DNA of 64,000 nt, taken from contig NZ_PVWN01000003.1 in assembly GCF_003003885.1 (NCBI RefSeq), forward strand, positions 1-64,000. The letters are read 5' to 3'. The notes beneath the pieces were generated by a model that was not told where the DNA came from, made no database searches, and saw only the letters and a program-made list of their open reading frames with translations. Each line of letters begins with the position of its first letter. Position 1 is the stretch's first letter. Origin of the DNA: Chlorogloea sp. CCALA 695. Its GTDB lineage: Bacteria > Cyanobacteriota > Cyanobacteriia > Cyanobacteriales > Chroococcidiopsidaceae. The position numbers and the translations under genes are program-made. Positions 1-7,722 of the stretch are shown here, piece after piece.

Positions 1-191
1 CATTTCTTAATAATCTTCTTTTTTACATCTTCAAAGTTTACGATATTTGTAGTGGGTTTGATCTCAAATTGCTGTAAGTCATTTAATTCATAACGGTTAG
101 TAAGTGTACTTATAGCTTCAACAGCAATCCACAAATCCTCTGCAAGCAGGGTTTGAATTGAGGAAGTCGCAAAATCTGTTAGTTCAGGCAT
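1..191 (-). CDS. Partial unidentified protein, cut by the left window edge
   Basis: An open frame begins with ATG at 189-191 on the minus strand and stays open for 63 codons to the window edge, so only the N-terminus is seen. It starts MPELTDFATSSIQTLL and continues as a mixed acidic and basic, partly helical sequence ending in a lysine-rich stretch. No signal peptide or recognisable motif is visible. It lies 25 bp downstream of, and on the same strand as, the HEAT-repeat fragment ending at 216, so the two may once have been co-transcribed. I do not recognise the family. The absence of stops and the normal composition make it likely, but not certain, to be real. Confidence 0.5.
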   Translation of the reverse strand, partial: MPELTDFATSSIQTLLAEDLWIAVEAISTLTNRYELNDLQQFEIKPTTNIVNFEDVKKKIIKK

Positions 192-215
192 TGGTAAAGT
201 TGCGATCGCTAATTT

Positions 216-660
216 CTATCTTAAAGACGAAACCAAACTATCGGTAGCAAGTACCGCCAACACCAAACGAATTGTGGGTAATAATTGACTGCGCCGCCAT
301 TGTGCCTGACTTTGCAAAGCATTAATAGTTGTTTGGATTTGCCTATCGGGTAAAATTTTCTGTACTGTAGCCGCCACCACTTCCCCATCAGCACCGCTAT
401 AGGTACAAAAGAAGGCTTGCGCCGCCGTGAAGGATTCATCGGGAAAAGCCGAGGTTAGGCGTTGAATTAAAGGTTGCTGCAACTGACGCTGGGAATCGGT
501 AACGGGAAGACTTACGCAACGCCGTAGTACATCAATTCTGACTAAGGGATCGGGATGTTGTAATAAAGGTGCGAGTATTGCTGATAACTTTGCCTGTGCT
601 GAGGTAGAAAGAGAATTGCTAGGAATCCTTGTTACCATCGTAGAAATCGCACAGGAGGCT
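216..660 (-). pseudogene. C-terminal fragment of a HEAT-repeat protein
   Basis: From about 650 downward the minus strand encodes helical repeats of HEAT type (LLQHPDPLVRIDVLRRCVSL, then about three more helical pairs) ending at a stop at 216. The open frame extends upstream to 809, but that part (cysteine-rich, MGSSGNLIFRCLQ) does not look like HEAT repeat and overlaps the start of the divergent AraC gene, so I do not count it. A matching N-terminal fragment with a proper ATG lies on the same strand at 2285-2710, and two plus-strand genes sit between. The simplest reading is one long cyanobacterial HEAT-repeat gene that was interrupted and lost its middle. HEAT repeats normally mediate protein binding; no enzymatic motif is visible. 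Confidence 0.55.
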
Positions 661-772
661 GCATAGGCGCTTGGGTACTCACCGAACGCGAAAATACCGC
701 CGCTATGAACCTTTAGTTGACGGCTTGTAATGCGGCAGCATTGAGCAATTGTATTATGTTTGCATTTCGCCT

Positions 773-777
773 GGAGG
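773..777 (+). promoter_or_regulatory. Ribosome binding site deciding the AraC start
   Basis: GGAGG lies nine bases before the ATG at 787. This favours that ATG over the one at 760, which has no comparable site in front of it. Confidence 0.6.
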
Positions 778-786
778 CATCTAAAG

Positions 787-1707
787 ATGAGATTGCCAGA
801 ACTACCCATCAGAACGCTCGATTACCGCCAAGTCAATGCCGCAAATTCCCTCTTGCCAACGCCATCAGTTCTTTCAAGTTCAGCATGGAAAGATATTCAT
901 TTCGAGCTTTTTCAACAGCCCCCTTTTGAGATCGCCGAGCATCAACACACAATGCACGTCATTGCTTGCGGGGTTCCCTATCCACAGACAGAAACAAGGC
1001 TTGACTATTCATGCGGAGAAAGGTGGCTGGATGGAAAGCTAAAAAGAGAGATACGAAATATTGGAGATATTGCGATTATACCTGCCGATATTTTCCATCA
1101 ATGTAATTGGAACACCTCAGTCCAGTTTATGGTTTTAGCAATTGAGCCTTTACTCCTCAAGCAAGTCGGTCAAGATTGGGTGAATCCCGATCGCATTGAA
1201 CTAATTCCTCGGTTTATGACGGCACAAGATGCCCCGATCCAAGGCATTTTTTCAACTTTAAGAAAAGAATTAGAAACTGGCGGGATCGGCGGTTCTCTGC
1301 TTGTTGATAGCCTTAAAACGGCGTTAGCAATTCACTTACTACGGAATTACTGCACTATATCACCAAAACTTTCTAGTTATGGTGGTGGTTTACCCAGTGC
1401 CAAACTAGCCTTAGTGACAGACTACATCAACGCACATCTGCATCAGGAATTGAAATTGACAGAAATTGCAGCGTTAGCTCAAATAAGTCCTTATCATTTT
1501 TTACGGTTGTTTAGGCAAAGTATGGGTATAACACCCCATCAGTATATTTTGCAGAGCCGGATTAATCAGGCGAAGTATTTATTGCAATCAAGGGATCTGA
1601 GCATCGCGGACATTGCGGTTAGAGTTGGCTTTTGCGATCAAAGCCATCTAACTCGCTGTTTCAAACGCATCCTTGGCATGACCCCAAAACAATTTCTGCA
1701 ACGTTAG
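787..1707 (+). CDS. AraC/XylS-family transcriptional regulator
   Basis: A 306-residue regulator. The N-terminal part has a cupin-like effector region with histidines (AEHQHTMHVI and ADIFHQCNW). The last 100 residues form the AraC DNA-binding domain with two helix-turn-helix motifs: LTEIAALAQISPYHFLRLF, then LSIADIAVRVGF followed by FKRILGMTPKQF. I chose the ATG at 787 because GGAGG stands nine bases upstream; the longer frame from 760 adds nine poorly supported residues. The gene lies between the two pieces of the HEAT-repeat gene and just before the MAPEG gene on the same strand, which is its most obvious candidate target. Family assignment is firm; the inducer is unknown. Confidence 0.9.
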   Translation: MRLPELPIRTLDYRQVNAANSLLPTPSVLSSSAWKDIHFELFQQPPFEIAEHQHTMHVIACGVPYPQTETRLDYSCGERWLDGKLKREIRNIGDIAIIPADIFHQCNWNTSVQFMVLAIEPLLLKQVGQDWVNPDRIELIPRFMTAQDAPIQGIFSTLRKELETGGIGGSLLVDSLKTALAIHLLRNYCTISPKLSSYGGGLPSAKLALVTDYINAHLHQELKLTEIAALAQISPYHFLRLFRQSMGITPHQYILQSRINQAKYLLQSRDLSIADIAVRVGFCDQSHLTRCFKRILGMTPKQFLQR

Positions 1708-1798
1708 CCGCAAGAATGTCCTAAAATTCAGCAATTTTTTTCTAGAGTCTAGACTAACTAGTTTTCTAAACTATCAGCAGTAGTTTCTATAAAAAAAG

Positions 1799-2206
1799 AT
1801 GACACCTATCGAACAGATGACTGTCCCGCTCTGGGGATTAGTTATTTTCATGGGATGGACGATCGCGCTCGTTGCTTTTTTAATCATTGTTAGGATTCGG
1901 CATTTATCTACTGGTGGCTCCCCAAAAGATTTTGGAATACCAAATGATGAAAGCTTACTTTGGCGATTATTTCGGGTGCAGTCTAACTTGATAGAGAACC
2001 TTCCTCTATACATGGCAGTTGTGTTTCTCATTACAGTTCGAGGAGTATCAGGAATAGCGATTAATTTGCTGATAGTTGCGTACATCATATCTCGACTTAT
2101 ACACTCAATCATTCATATTGCTGGTATCAATCCAACATTTCGAGTTTTAAGTTTAGCGGTTCAGTTTGCTTGTCTAATCACCTTAACTGTCATGGCAATC
2201 TTATAG
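1799..2206 (+). CDS. MAPEG-family membrane protein
   Basis: A 135-residue integral membrane protein with about four hydrophobic helices. Between helices 1 and 2 it carries the MAPEG signature RLFRVQSNLIENLPLY, which contains the conserved R, Q-x-N-x-x-E-N and P residues. MAPEG proteins (membrane glutathione transferases and relatives) bind glutathione at the bilayer surface and conjugate or reduce lipophilic electrophiles or lipid peroxides. It lies 91 bp after the AraC gene in the same direction and may be regulated by it. Enzymatic specificity cannot be told from sequence. Confidence 0.85.
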   Translation: MTPIEQMTVPLWGLVIFMGWTIALVAFLIIVRIRHLSTGGSPKDFGIPNDESLLWRLFRVQSNLIENLPLYMAVVFLITVRGVSGIAINLLIVAYIISRLIHSIIHIAGINPTFRVLSLAVQFACLITLTVMAIL

Positions 2207-2284
2207 TTGAAAAAAAAGAGCCAGTCACTGTGCAGATTTACACAAATTATTTATTAATCCATCATGCAACAATCAACCGTTTGA

Positions 2285-2710
2285 TCAAGTATAAAAGTTC
2301 CTGAGCAACGGGGTTGCGATCGCTAAATTTGTTAAATAACGTTCAATAACAGCATAACGACGCTTTTTGAGTAATTGCTTGAGGAAATGGGATCTTTGTT
2401 TAGTGGGAATTGCTTCTAACCCAGCAATTAGTTGGTTATCATCTCCAAATAGCACGATTAAACCCAGTGCTAAAGAGCGTATTCTGCAAGATGAATCGCT
2501 TAGACTTTGGTTAATCAACTCAATATTTTGACTACCATAACAGGATTGTAAAGACAAACAGCTTTGATAAAAATCTCCTTGAGCAAGCTGATTTAACGTA
2601 CTTGCTAAGGCTTTATTATCCCTTGACTGCCTGCCTATTTGTACCATCTGCTGCATCCTTCTTTGATGGGTCAACGGTTCTAGAGTTCGCAGCAAGGTAG
2701 TTAGATTCAT
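2285..2710 (-). pseudogene. N-terminal fragment of a HEAT-repeat protein
   Basis: 141 codons starting with ATG at 2710 (MNLTTLLRTLEPLTHQRRMQ). The helical, leucine-rich repeat pattern resembles the N-terminus of long cyanobacterial HEAT-repeat proteins, as far as I can recall the family. The frame stops after ATPLLRNFYT, far short of a full-length family member. The C-terminal piece (216 to about 660) is on the same strand beyond the AraC and MAPEG genes. It could still be translated as a short protein, since its start is intact, but I read it as the 5' remnant of a disrupted gene. Confidence 0.55.
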
Positions 2711-3171
2711 AAAAAAGTTGTAGGTAACGTCAGCTATAAATTAAGGATGCCCATTTTTTGTAAAAAATCACTAATTAACGGCTATCTTAAGCGATCGCCC
2801 TTTTTGATCCAATCTTCATTAACCAAAACTTGCTTTTTAGCCCGTTTATATTAGTACAGATAATCGTCCAAAAGAATTGTCTCTACTCTTAAATACATTG
2901 TTAGATACTGGGTTAACCTAGTTCTATTTATCAAAAACGCGATCGCTAAGAGACAGCAAGAAACTGGGGTTAAATCCGCAAATCTTGTTTTTAATTAAAT
3001 GCTCTAAGGCGTTAAACTTTTTGGTTATTATGTAATCTTATTCGCCGTTTTCGTATCAAAGGGATATGATTTAGCAATGGCAATTATTGATGGTATGGAA
3101 GAAAGAAGCCTAGACGTGGATATGCCTTTGAGCGTTTTATATTTAATTGCGCCTAGCTACTTACTAGCTAA
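2711..3171. other. Intergenic stretch, no gene seen
   Basis: About 460 bp between the divergent HEAT fragment and the 3' end of alr. It holds two HIP1 octamers but no convincing coding frame, RNA structure or hairpin. A plus-strand frame starts at 3077 but most of it is antisense to alr. Confidence 0.4.
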
Positions 3172-4341
3172 TTATTCTTGTACAGATATCCGAGGTAAGC
3201 GGTGTTTGAAAGAGCAAAGAATTTCCCAAGAAATTGTATTTAGCTGCTTTGCCCAATCATCGGCGGAAATTTGTACGTTACCATCAATTCCTAGCAATGT
3301 TACTATTTCTCCCGGTGTCAAATCTGGAATAGCACTAACATCTAGCATTAATTGATCCATTGTAATAGCCCCAATTTGGGGTATTTTTTTACCGCGAATT
3401 ATTACCATCATTTGATTGGATAAATTACGCGGCACTCCATCGGCGTAACCAATCCCAACTACGGCAATTAGAGTCGTGCGATCGCTAATAAATTTGTGAC
3501 CATAACTTACACCTGTTTGAGGCGCAATAGTTTTGACTTGCGTTATCCTGGCTTTGACTTGCAACACTGGTTTCAGATTCACGGCGCTTTGCAGAGAAGT
3601 AGCTGGGTAAAGACCATAAACAGCTAAACCCACCCGTACTAAGTCGTAATGCAACGATGGAGCGGTTAAAGTAGCCGCAGAATTGGCTAGATGCTTACAA
3701 GGTACAGGTAAGTTGATGTCGGCAAGTTGAGCAATTGCCGTTTCAAAGCGTTGTTGCTGCAAGTTCATCACTGTGCGATCGCTACTTTCGGCTGTCGCTA
3801 AATGAGAATAGATACTAGCAATTTGCAGATGAGGCAAATTATGCACCAATTGCACAAATTCAACGGCTTGCTGCCAAGATAGTCCTAGGCGCGACATTCC
3901 GGTATCTATTTTGATATGTACGAGCAGATTGTCTTTTAAAGTTTGAGAATACAGTATAGCTGCGTCCACGCTGCCTAAAGTTGGTTGAAGTTGCCAATGC
4001 GCCACCGCTTCAATTTGCTCAATAGTGTAAGTTGCTCCCAATACCAAAATTGGTGACTCGACCCCGCTTGAGCGCAACTCAATTCCTTCGGGGACTGTCG
4101 CCACGCCTAACCAGTCAGCGCCAGCTTCTATAGCCGTCTTAGCTACTGCGATCGCCCCATGACCGTAAGCATCAGCTTTAACCACTGCCATCAGTGTAGT
4201 TTGGGGCGCTAACAGGCTTTTTAATTCCTTAACATTATGTTTTATGGCACTTAAATCGATCTCTACCCAAGCGCGTTGACGAGCGCCAAGCCCAAGATCG
4301 CACCCAATAGACGTAATTTTTTGGACTTGTTGTTGTCCCAT
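3172..4341 (-). CDS. alr: Alanine racemase
   Basis: A 389-residue PLP enzyme that interconverts L- and D-alanine for peptidoglycan synthesis. The PLP lysine lies in AVVKADAYGHG (Lys55) and the second catalytic base in TGVSYGHKF (Tyr280). The barrel motif HIKIDTGMSRLGL and the C-terminal beta domain (GYADGVPRNLSNQM, MDQLMLDVS) are present, so the protein is full length. A short N-terminal extension of about 20 residues precedes the usual start of the fold. It is transcribed alone, divergent from the HNH nuclease gene across 160 bp. Confidence 0.96.
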   Translation of the reverse strand: MGQQQVQKITSIGCDLGLGARQRAWVEIDLSAIKHNVKELKSLLAPQTTLMAVVKADAYGHGAIAVAKTAIEAGADWLGVATVPEGIELRSSGVESPILVLGATYTIEQIEAVAHWQLQPTLGSVDAAILYSQTLKDNLLVHIKIDTGMSRLGLSWQQAVEFVQLVHNLPHLQIASIYSHLATAESSDRTVMNLQQQRFETAIAQLADINLPVPCKHLANSAATLTAPSLHYDLVRVGLAVYGLYPATSLQSAVNLKPVLQVKARITQVKTIAPQTGVSYGHKFISDRTTLIAVVGIGYADGVPRNLSNQMMVIIRGKKIPQIGAITMDQLMLDVSAIPDLTPGEIVTLLGIDGNVQISADDWAKQLNTISWEILCSFKHRLPRISVQE

Positions 4342-4501
4342 TACTCACACGCAATAAAATCGTTAGCTCTAAGTAATAGCAAAAAAGAGCCGCATTTAAG
4401 AGGTTTTTCTAGAGCGAGCGCACTTACTGAACAATCTTTTAGCGACATTTACTAAATTGTGTTAATATCAGTAAAAACTGTCTGCGATTTGATGTCAATC
4501 G

Positions 4502-4999
4502 ATGGCAAAAGTTTTAGTTCTCAACGCCTCTTACGAACCGCTCAACATTACAAGTTGGCGACGAGCGGCTGTCTTGCTGATTAAAGGCAAAGCAGAACAA
4601 GTAGAAAATAACGGTAAGTTTATCTATACCGGGTTTCCTTTTCCCACCGTTATCCGCCTACGCCATTTCGTGCGCGTACCTTACAAAGAAATTCCCCTCA
4701 CTCGTCGTAATATTCTCCATCGTGATGGTCATGGTTGCCAATACTGTGGTTATACGGGTGATGATTTGACTTTAGATCACGTGATGCCGCGATCGCGCGG
4801 TGGTGGCGAAACTTGGGAAAATATGGTGGCAGCTTGCGTTCGTTGCAACGTTAGAAAAGGCAATCGCACGCCTCAAGAAGCAAAAATGCCTCTATACCAC
4901 CAACCACGCAAACCTTATAGTAGTCTTTACTTTGAAGTCAGTAAGCATCTAAAAAGTGGGCTACATCAAGAGTGGCAAAAATACATTATTGGGCTTTAG
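4502..4999 (+). CDS. HNH endonuclease (cyanobacterial conserved type)
   Basis: A 165-residue protein with a zinc-bound HNH fold: CQYC (Cys79, Cys82), LDHVMPRSRGG (Asp92-His93), then the asparagine of ENMVAACVRC and the second cysteine pair (Cys112, Cys115). The N-terminus VLVLNASYEPLNITSWRRA is typical of a widespread housekeeping HNH family in cyanobacteria and other phyla whose biological role is unsettled. It stands alone, with psbA 216 bp downstream. No intron or mobile context is visible, so it is more likely a resident gene than a homing nuclease. Confidence 0.92.
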   Translation: MAKVLVLNASYEPLNITSWRRAAVLLIKGKAEQVENNGKFIYTGFPFPTVIRLRHFVRVPYKEIPLTRRNILHRDGHGCQYCGYTGDDLTLDHVMPRSRGGGETWENMVAACVRCNVRKGNRTPQEAKMPLYHQPRKPYSSLYFEVSKHLKSGLHQEWQKYIIGL

Positions 5000-5157
5000 G
5001 CGATCGCTCATCATTTATATAAATAAATTAATTATGGCTACAAAGCTGTAGGTATAAGCGTTAGATGTCATTATTACCCTGTAATCAGCTACCTCTAAAT
5101 GAGGATATCTTAAAAAATTATAAAAATACCTTTACAAAACTAAATAGAGGAGGTAGA

Positions 5158-5211
5158 TTGAATACAAGGAAGCAAAAAACTTCTGATTATCCAAAAATCA
5201 AGCAATCATAA
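5158..5211 (+). CDS. Possible 17-codon leader ORF before psbA
   Basis: A TTG at 5158 follows the strong Shine-Dalgarno-like run GAGGAGGT (5147-5154). Reading on gives [17 protein letters not shown] and a stop at 5209-5211, four bases before the psbA ATG. The psbA start itself has no clear Shine-Dalgarno. The frame differs from psbA. It could be a leader peptide coupling translation to psbA. Alternatively, the purine run may only be a ribosome standby or mRNA-stability site. The 4-base spacing to TTG is short. Inference only. Confidence 0.25.
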   Translation: MNTRKQKTSDYPKIKQS

Positions 5212-5215
5212 AGAA

Positions 5216-6298
5216 ATGACAACAACATTACAAAGACGCGAAAGCGCCAGCGTATGGGAAAGATTCTGTAGCTGGGTAACATCCACCGAAAACCGTCTAT
5301 ACGTAGGTTGGTTCGGAGTATTGATGATCCCCACACTACTAGCAGCGACAACCTGCTTCATCATCGCCTTTATCGCCGCACCACCAGTAGACATCGACGG
5401 CATCCGCGAGCCAGTAGCAGGTTCATTGATTTACGGAAACAACATCATCACCGGTGCAGTAGTACCTTCCTCGAACGCCATCGGCTTGCACTTCTACCCA
5501 ATATGGGAAGCAGCATCATTGGACGAATGGTTGTACAACGGCGGCCCTTACCAATTAGTAGTATTCCACTTCTTAATCGGAATATTCTGCTACATGGGAC
5601 GTGAGTGGGAACTATCATACAGACTCGGAATGCGCCCCTGGATTGCAGTAGCTTATTCCGCACCAGTAGCCGCAGCAACAGCAGTATTTTTAATCTACCC
5701 AATCGGACAAGGATCATTTTCCGACGGGATGCCTTTAGGAATCAGTGGAACATTCAACTTCATGTTAGTATTCCAAGCGGAACACAACATCTTGATGCAC
5801 CCCTTCCACCAGTTAGGAGTAGCCGGAGTATTCGGCGGTTCATTATTCAGCGCTATGCACGGTTCGTTAGTAACATCCAGCTTAGTTCGTGAAACAACAG
5901 AAACCGAAAGCCAAAACTACGGCTACAAATTCGGACAAGAAGAAGAAACTTACAACATCGTTGCAGCCCACGGCTACTTCGGACGGTTGATCTTCCAATA
6001 CGCATCATTCAACAACAGCCGCAGCTTGCACTTCTTCCTAGCAGCATGGCCAGTAATTGGCATCTGGTTTACATCCTTGGGCATCAGCACCATGGCATTC
6101 AACCTCAACGGATTCAACTTCAACCAGTCAGTAATTGACTCTCAAGGACAGGTAATCGGAACTTGGGCAGACGTACTCAACCGCGCTAACCTAGGAATGG
6201 AAGTAATGCACGAGCGCAATGCTCACAACTTCCCTCTAGACTTGGCTGCGGGTGAAGCGACACCAGTTGCTCTAACTGCACCTGCAATCAACGGTTAA
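5216..6298 (+). CDS. psbA: Photosystem II D1 protein, Glu130 form
   Basis: A 360-residue D1 reaction-centre protein of photosystem II in the thylakoid membrane. It binds P680 chlorophyll, the active-branch pheophytin, QB and the Mn4CaO5 cluster. The five-helix core is complete, and the C-terminal extension after the processing site ([19 protein letters not shown]) is present. Residue 130, which contacts pheophytin, is glutamate (MGREWELSY), as in the high-light D1 forms; Gln130 is typical of low-light forms. QB-pocket residues appear intact ([18 protein letters not shown]). Codon use favours C-ending and A-ending codons more than its neighbours, as expected for a highly expressed gene. The leader contains GAGGAGGT about 60 bases upstream and a possible short ORF. 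Confidence 0.98.
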   Translation: MTTTLQRRESASVWERFCSWVTSTENRLYVGWFGVLMIPTLLAATTCFIIAFIAAPPVDIDGIREPVAGSLIYGNNIITGAVVPSSNAIGLHFYPIWEAASLDEWLYNGGPYQLVVFHFLIGIFCYMGREWELSYRLGMRPWIAVAYSAPVAAATAVFLIYPIGQGSFSDGMPLGISGTFNFMLVFQAEHNILMHPFHQLGVAGVFGGSLFSAMHGSLVTSSLVRETTETESQNYGYKFGQEEETYNIVAAHGYFGRLIFQYASFNNSRSLHFFLAAWPVIGIWFTSLGISTMAFNLNGFNFNQSVIDSQGQVIGTWADVLNRANLGMEVMHERNAHNFPLDLAAGEATPVALTAPAING

Positions 6299-6326
6299 TT
6301 TTTAACCCGACATAGCTAAAATATTT

Positions 6327-6355
6327 AAAGCGCTCTCCACTTGGAGGGCGCTTTT
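6327..6355 (+). terminator. Rho-independent terminator of psbA
   Basis: AAAGCGCTCTCCA pairs with TGGAGGGCGCTTT (one G-T wobble) around a very short loop, followed by TTTTT. It lies 30 bp after the psbA stop. Confidence 0.85.
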
Positions 6356-6382
6356 TAGTTGTTTATGTTTAAAATTAGTGTC

Positions 6383-6874
6383 ATGACAATAATTCCTGAA
6401 CCGTTAAATTTTGCCAGTGCGATTGCCTATACTCAAGAATTACTAGCACAGAGTGAAATATCAGCTTCCGAAGTAGCCCAATTAGTACAAACTGAAGAAG
6501 GTGCTAGAGGTTTTTTTGTTACTTACCTGACCTCAGATTTTGCAGTGTCGGAAGAAATTATTGTAGGATTGCGATCGCATCCTGAAATAGTAGCCGAATT
6601 ACTGATAAAAAACCTAGCAATGTCTACAGCACAAGAGTTGTTTCACCATCGCCGCCAAGATGAAGAAATGGCTAAATCATCCCAACAGGTGCAAGAAAGG
6701 ACGGCGCGATTGATAAAATTAGTAAACTTAGATTTGGTATCCGAGAAGTTGCAGCAGCTAGTCGCAACTATTGAAAATGGCGGTAACTATCAAGCTTTTT
6801 TAGAACGTTGGAATTACGACGACGAACAAAAACAAGCAATAAAAGTAGCAGTTAATAAAGTTTTAGGTAAATAG
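6383..6874 (+). CDS. Conserved hypothetical protein after psbA
   Basis: 163 residues from the ATG at 6383 (MTIIPEPLNFASAIAYTQ). The frame is open back to a TTG at 6359, but that overlaps the T-tract of the psbA terminator, so I prefer the inner start. The protein is soluble, acidic and mostly helical, with no signal peptide or known catalytic motif. It has the look of a conserved cyanobacterial protein, but I cannot name a function. The CPXCG gene follows after five bases, suggesting co-transcription. Confidence 0.7.
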   Translation: MTIIPEPLNFASAIAYTQELLAQSEISASEVAQLVQTEEGARGFFVTYLTSDFAVSEEIIVGLRSHPEIVAELLIKNLAMSTAQELFHHRRQDEEMAKSSQQVQERTARLIKLVNLDLVSEKLQQLVATIENGGNYQAFLERWNYDDEQKQAIKVAVNKVLGK

Positions 6875-6879
6875 TAGCC

Positions 6880-7068
6880 TTGCAAAATTCCACCGAGTAT
6901 TTTTGTGCTTATTGTGGCGAATCCAATGTTGCCTTTATCGATTTGAGTGCGGGTAATTATCAATCTTATATTGAAGACTGTCAGGTTTGTTGTCGCCCGA
7001 ATGTGTTGTATATTCAAGTTGACGAAGAAACTCTAGAACTAAGCGTAAATAGCGAGTATGTAGAGTGA
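6880..7068 (+). CDS. CPXCG-type cysteine-rich zinc-ribbon protein
   Basis: A 62-residue protein with two cysteine pairs, FCAYCGESN near the N-terminus and DCQVCCRPN about 22 residues later, fitting the small CPXCG/zinc-ribbon-2 family. The rest is acidic (VDEETLELSVNSEYVE). The likely start is TTG at 6880, five bases after the preceding stop. Function of the family is unknown; metal binding is inferred from the cysteines. Confidence 0.75.
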   Translation: MQNSTEYFCAYCGESNVAFIDLSAGNYQSYIEDCQVCCRPNVLYIQVDEETLELSVNSEYVE

Positions 7069-7096
7069 AAATATTTATTTTAAGGAATAGAAAGTT

Positions 7097-7627
7097 GTGG
7101 AAATGAAAACAATTATTTCTCGTTATTTGCCTATAGTTTTAACCCTAGTTTTTTTACTAGGAGGAACGATATTATTTTCCGGGCAAACTAAACTATTAGC
7201 AGGTACTAAACCCAATAATCTTGGTATGGCTACAGGTCAATTATTAGCTTGTCCTGCTACCCCTAATTGCGTCAATAGCCAGAGTTTAGATGCCGAGCAT
7301 AAAATTACACCTCTAACCTATACTTCCTCTGCGGAAGATGCTTTTAATACTCTTAAAACTGTTGTTCAATCTTTTAAACAATCTGCGATAGCGCCAGCGC
7401 GCTCGCAGAGCTTCGCCCAAGAAACAGGTAATTATATCTACGCAGAATTTACTATTCCTGTAGTCGGATTTGTGGACGATGTAGAATTTTTGTTAGATAA
7501 AGATGCCCAAGTAATTCATGTTCGTTCAGCTTCCCGTTTAGGCGAGTCAGATTTAGGGGTAAACCGTAAACGAATTGAGACAATTAGAGCTAAATTTAAT
7601 CAGTTGCAAACAGAAGTAAAAGCTTGA
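7097..7627 (+). CDS. DUF1499 domain protein
   Basis: 176 residues. An N-terminal hydrophobic segment (about residues 9-28) is a signal peptide or anchor. The DUF1499 core follows, recognised by LACPATPNCVNSQ and, near the end, VEFLLDKDAQVIHVRSASRLGESDLGVNRKR. Function is unknown; cyanobacterial members are probably membrane-attached. Codons at 7384-7417 encode a 12-residue stretch (IAPARSQSFAQ) read from a GC-rich palindromic repeat that recurs at 36554-36590, so the repeat appears to have inserted here without breaking the frame. This stretch lies in a surface-type loop between conserved blocks. Confidence 0.85.
   Translation: MEMKTIISRYLPIVLTLVFLLGGTILFSGQTKLLAGTKPNNLGMATGQLLACPATPNCVNSQSLDAEHKITPLTYTSSAEDAFNTLKTVVQSFKQSAIAPARSQSFAQETGNYIYAEFTIPVVGFVDDVEFLLDKDAQVIHVRSASRLGESDLGVNRKRIETIRAKFNQLQTEVKA
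7384..7417 (+). repeat. GC-rich dispersed repeat inside a coding sequence, copy 1
   Basis: TGCGATAGCGCCAGCGCGC followed by CTTCGC after a short spacer. The first 19 bases and the CTTCGC tail recur at 36554-36590. It stands out in GC content from the flanking AT-rich gene and is read in frame as part of the DUF1499 protein. Confidence 0.7.
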
Positions 7628-7722
7628 CAATATTGGCTCTACTTCTACACCTAGATAGAGATTTTTTTTGTTACAATTGTTTACGTTAATATTAATATAT
7701 ACAATTGACCTCAGCGCTGACT

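Noticed and set aside
3077-3355. Plus-strand frame of 92 codons
   Set aside because: Its last two thirds are antisense to the 3' end of alr, it has no ribosome site and no family resemblance.
4502-4999. HNH gene as a homing endonuclease or restriction enzyme
   Set aside because: No intron, intein or methyltransferase context, and the N-terminus matches a widespread housekeeping family.
5308-5892. Several frames inside psbA on both strands
   Set aside because: They are shadows of the strongly biased psbA codon use and have no recognisable protein pattern.
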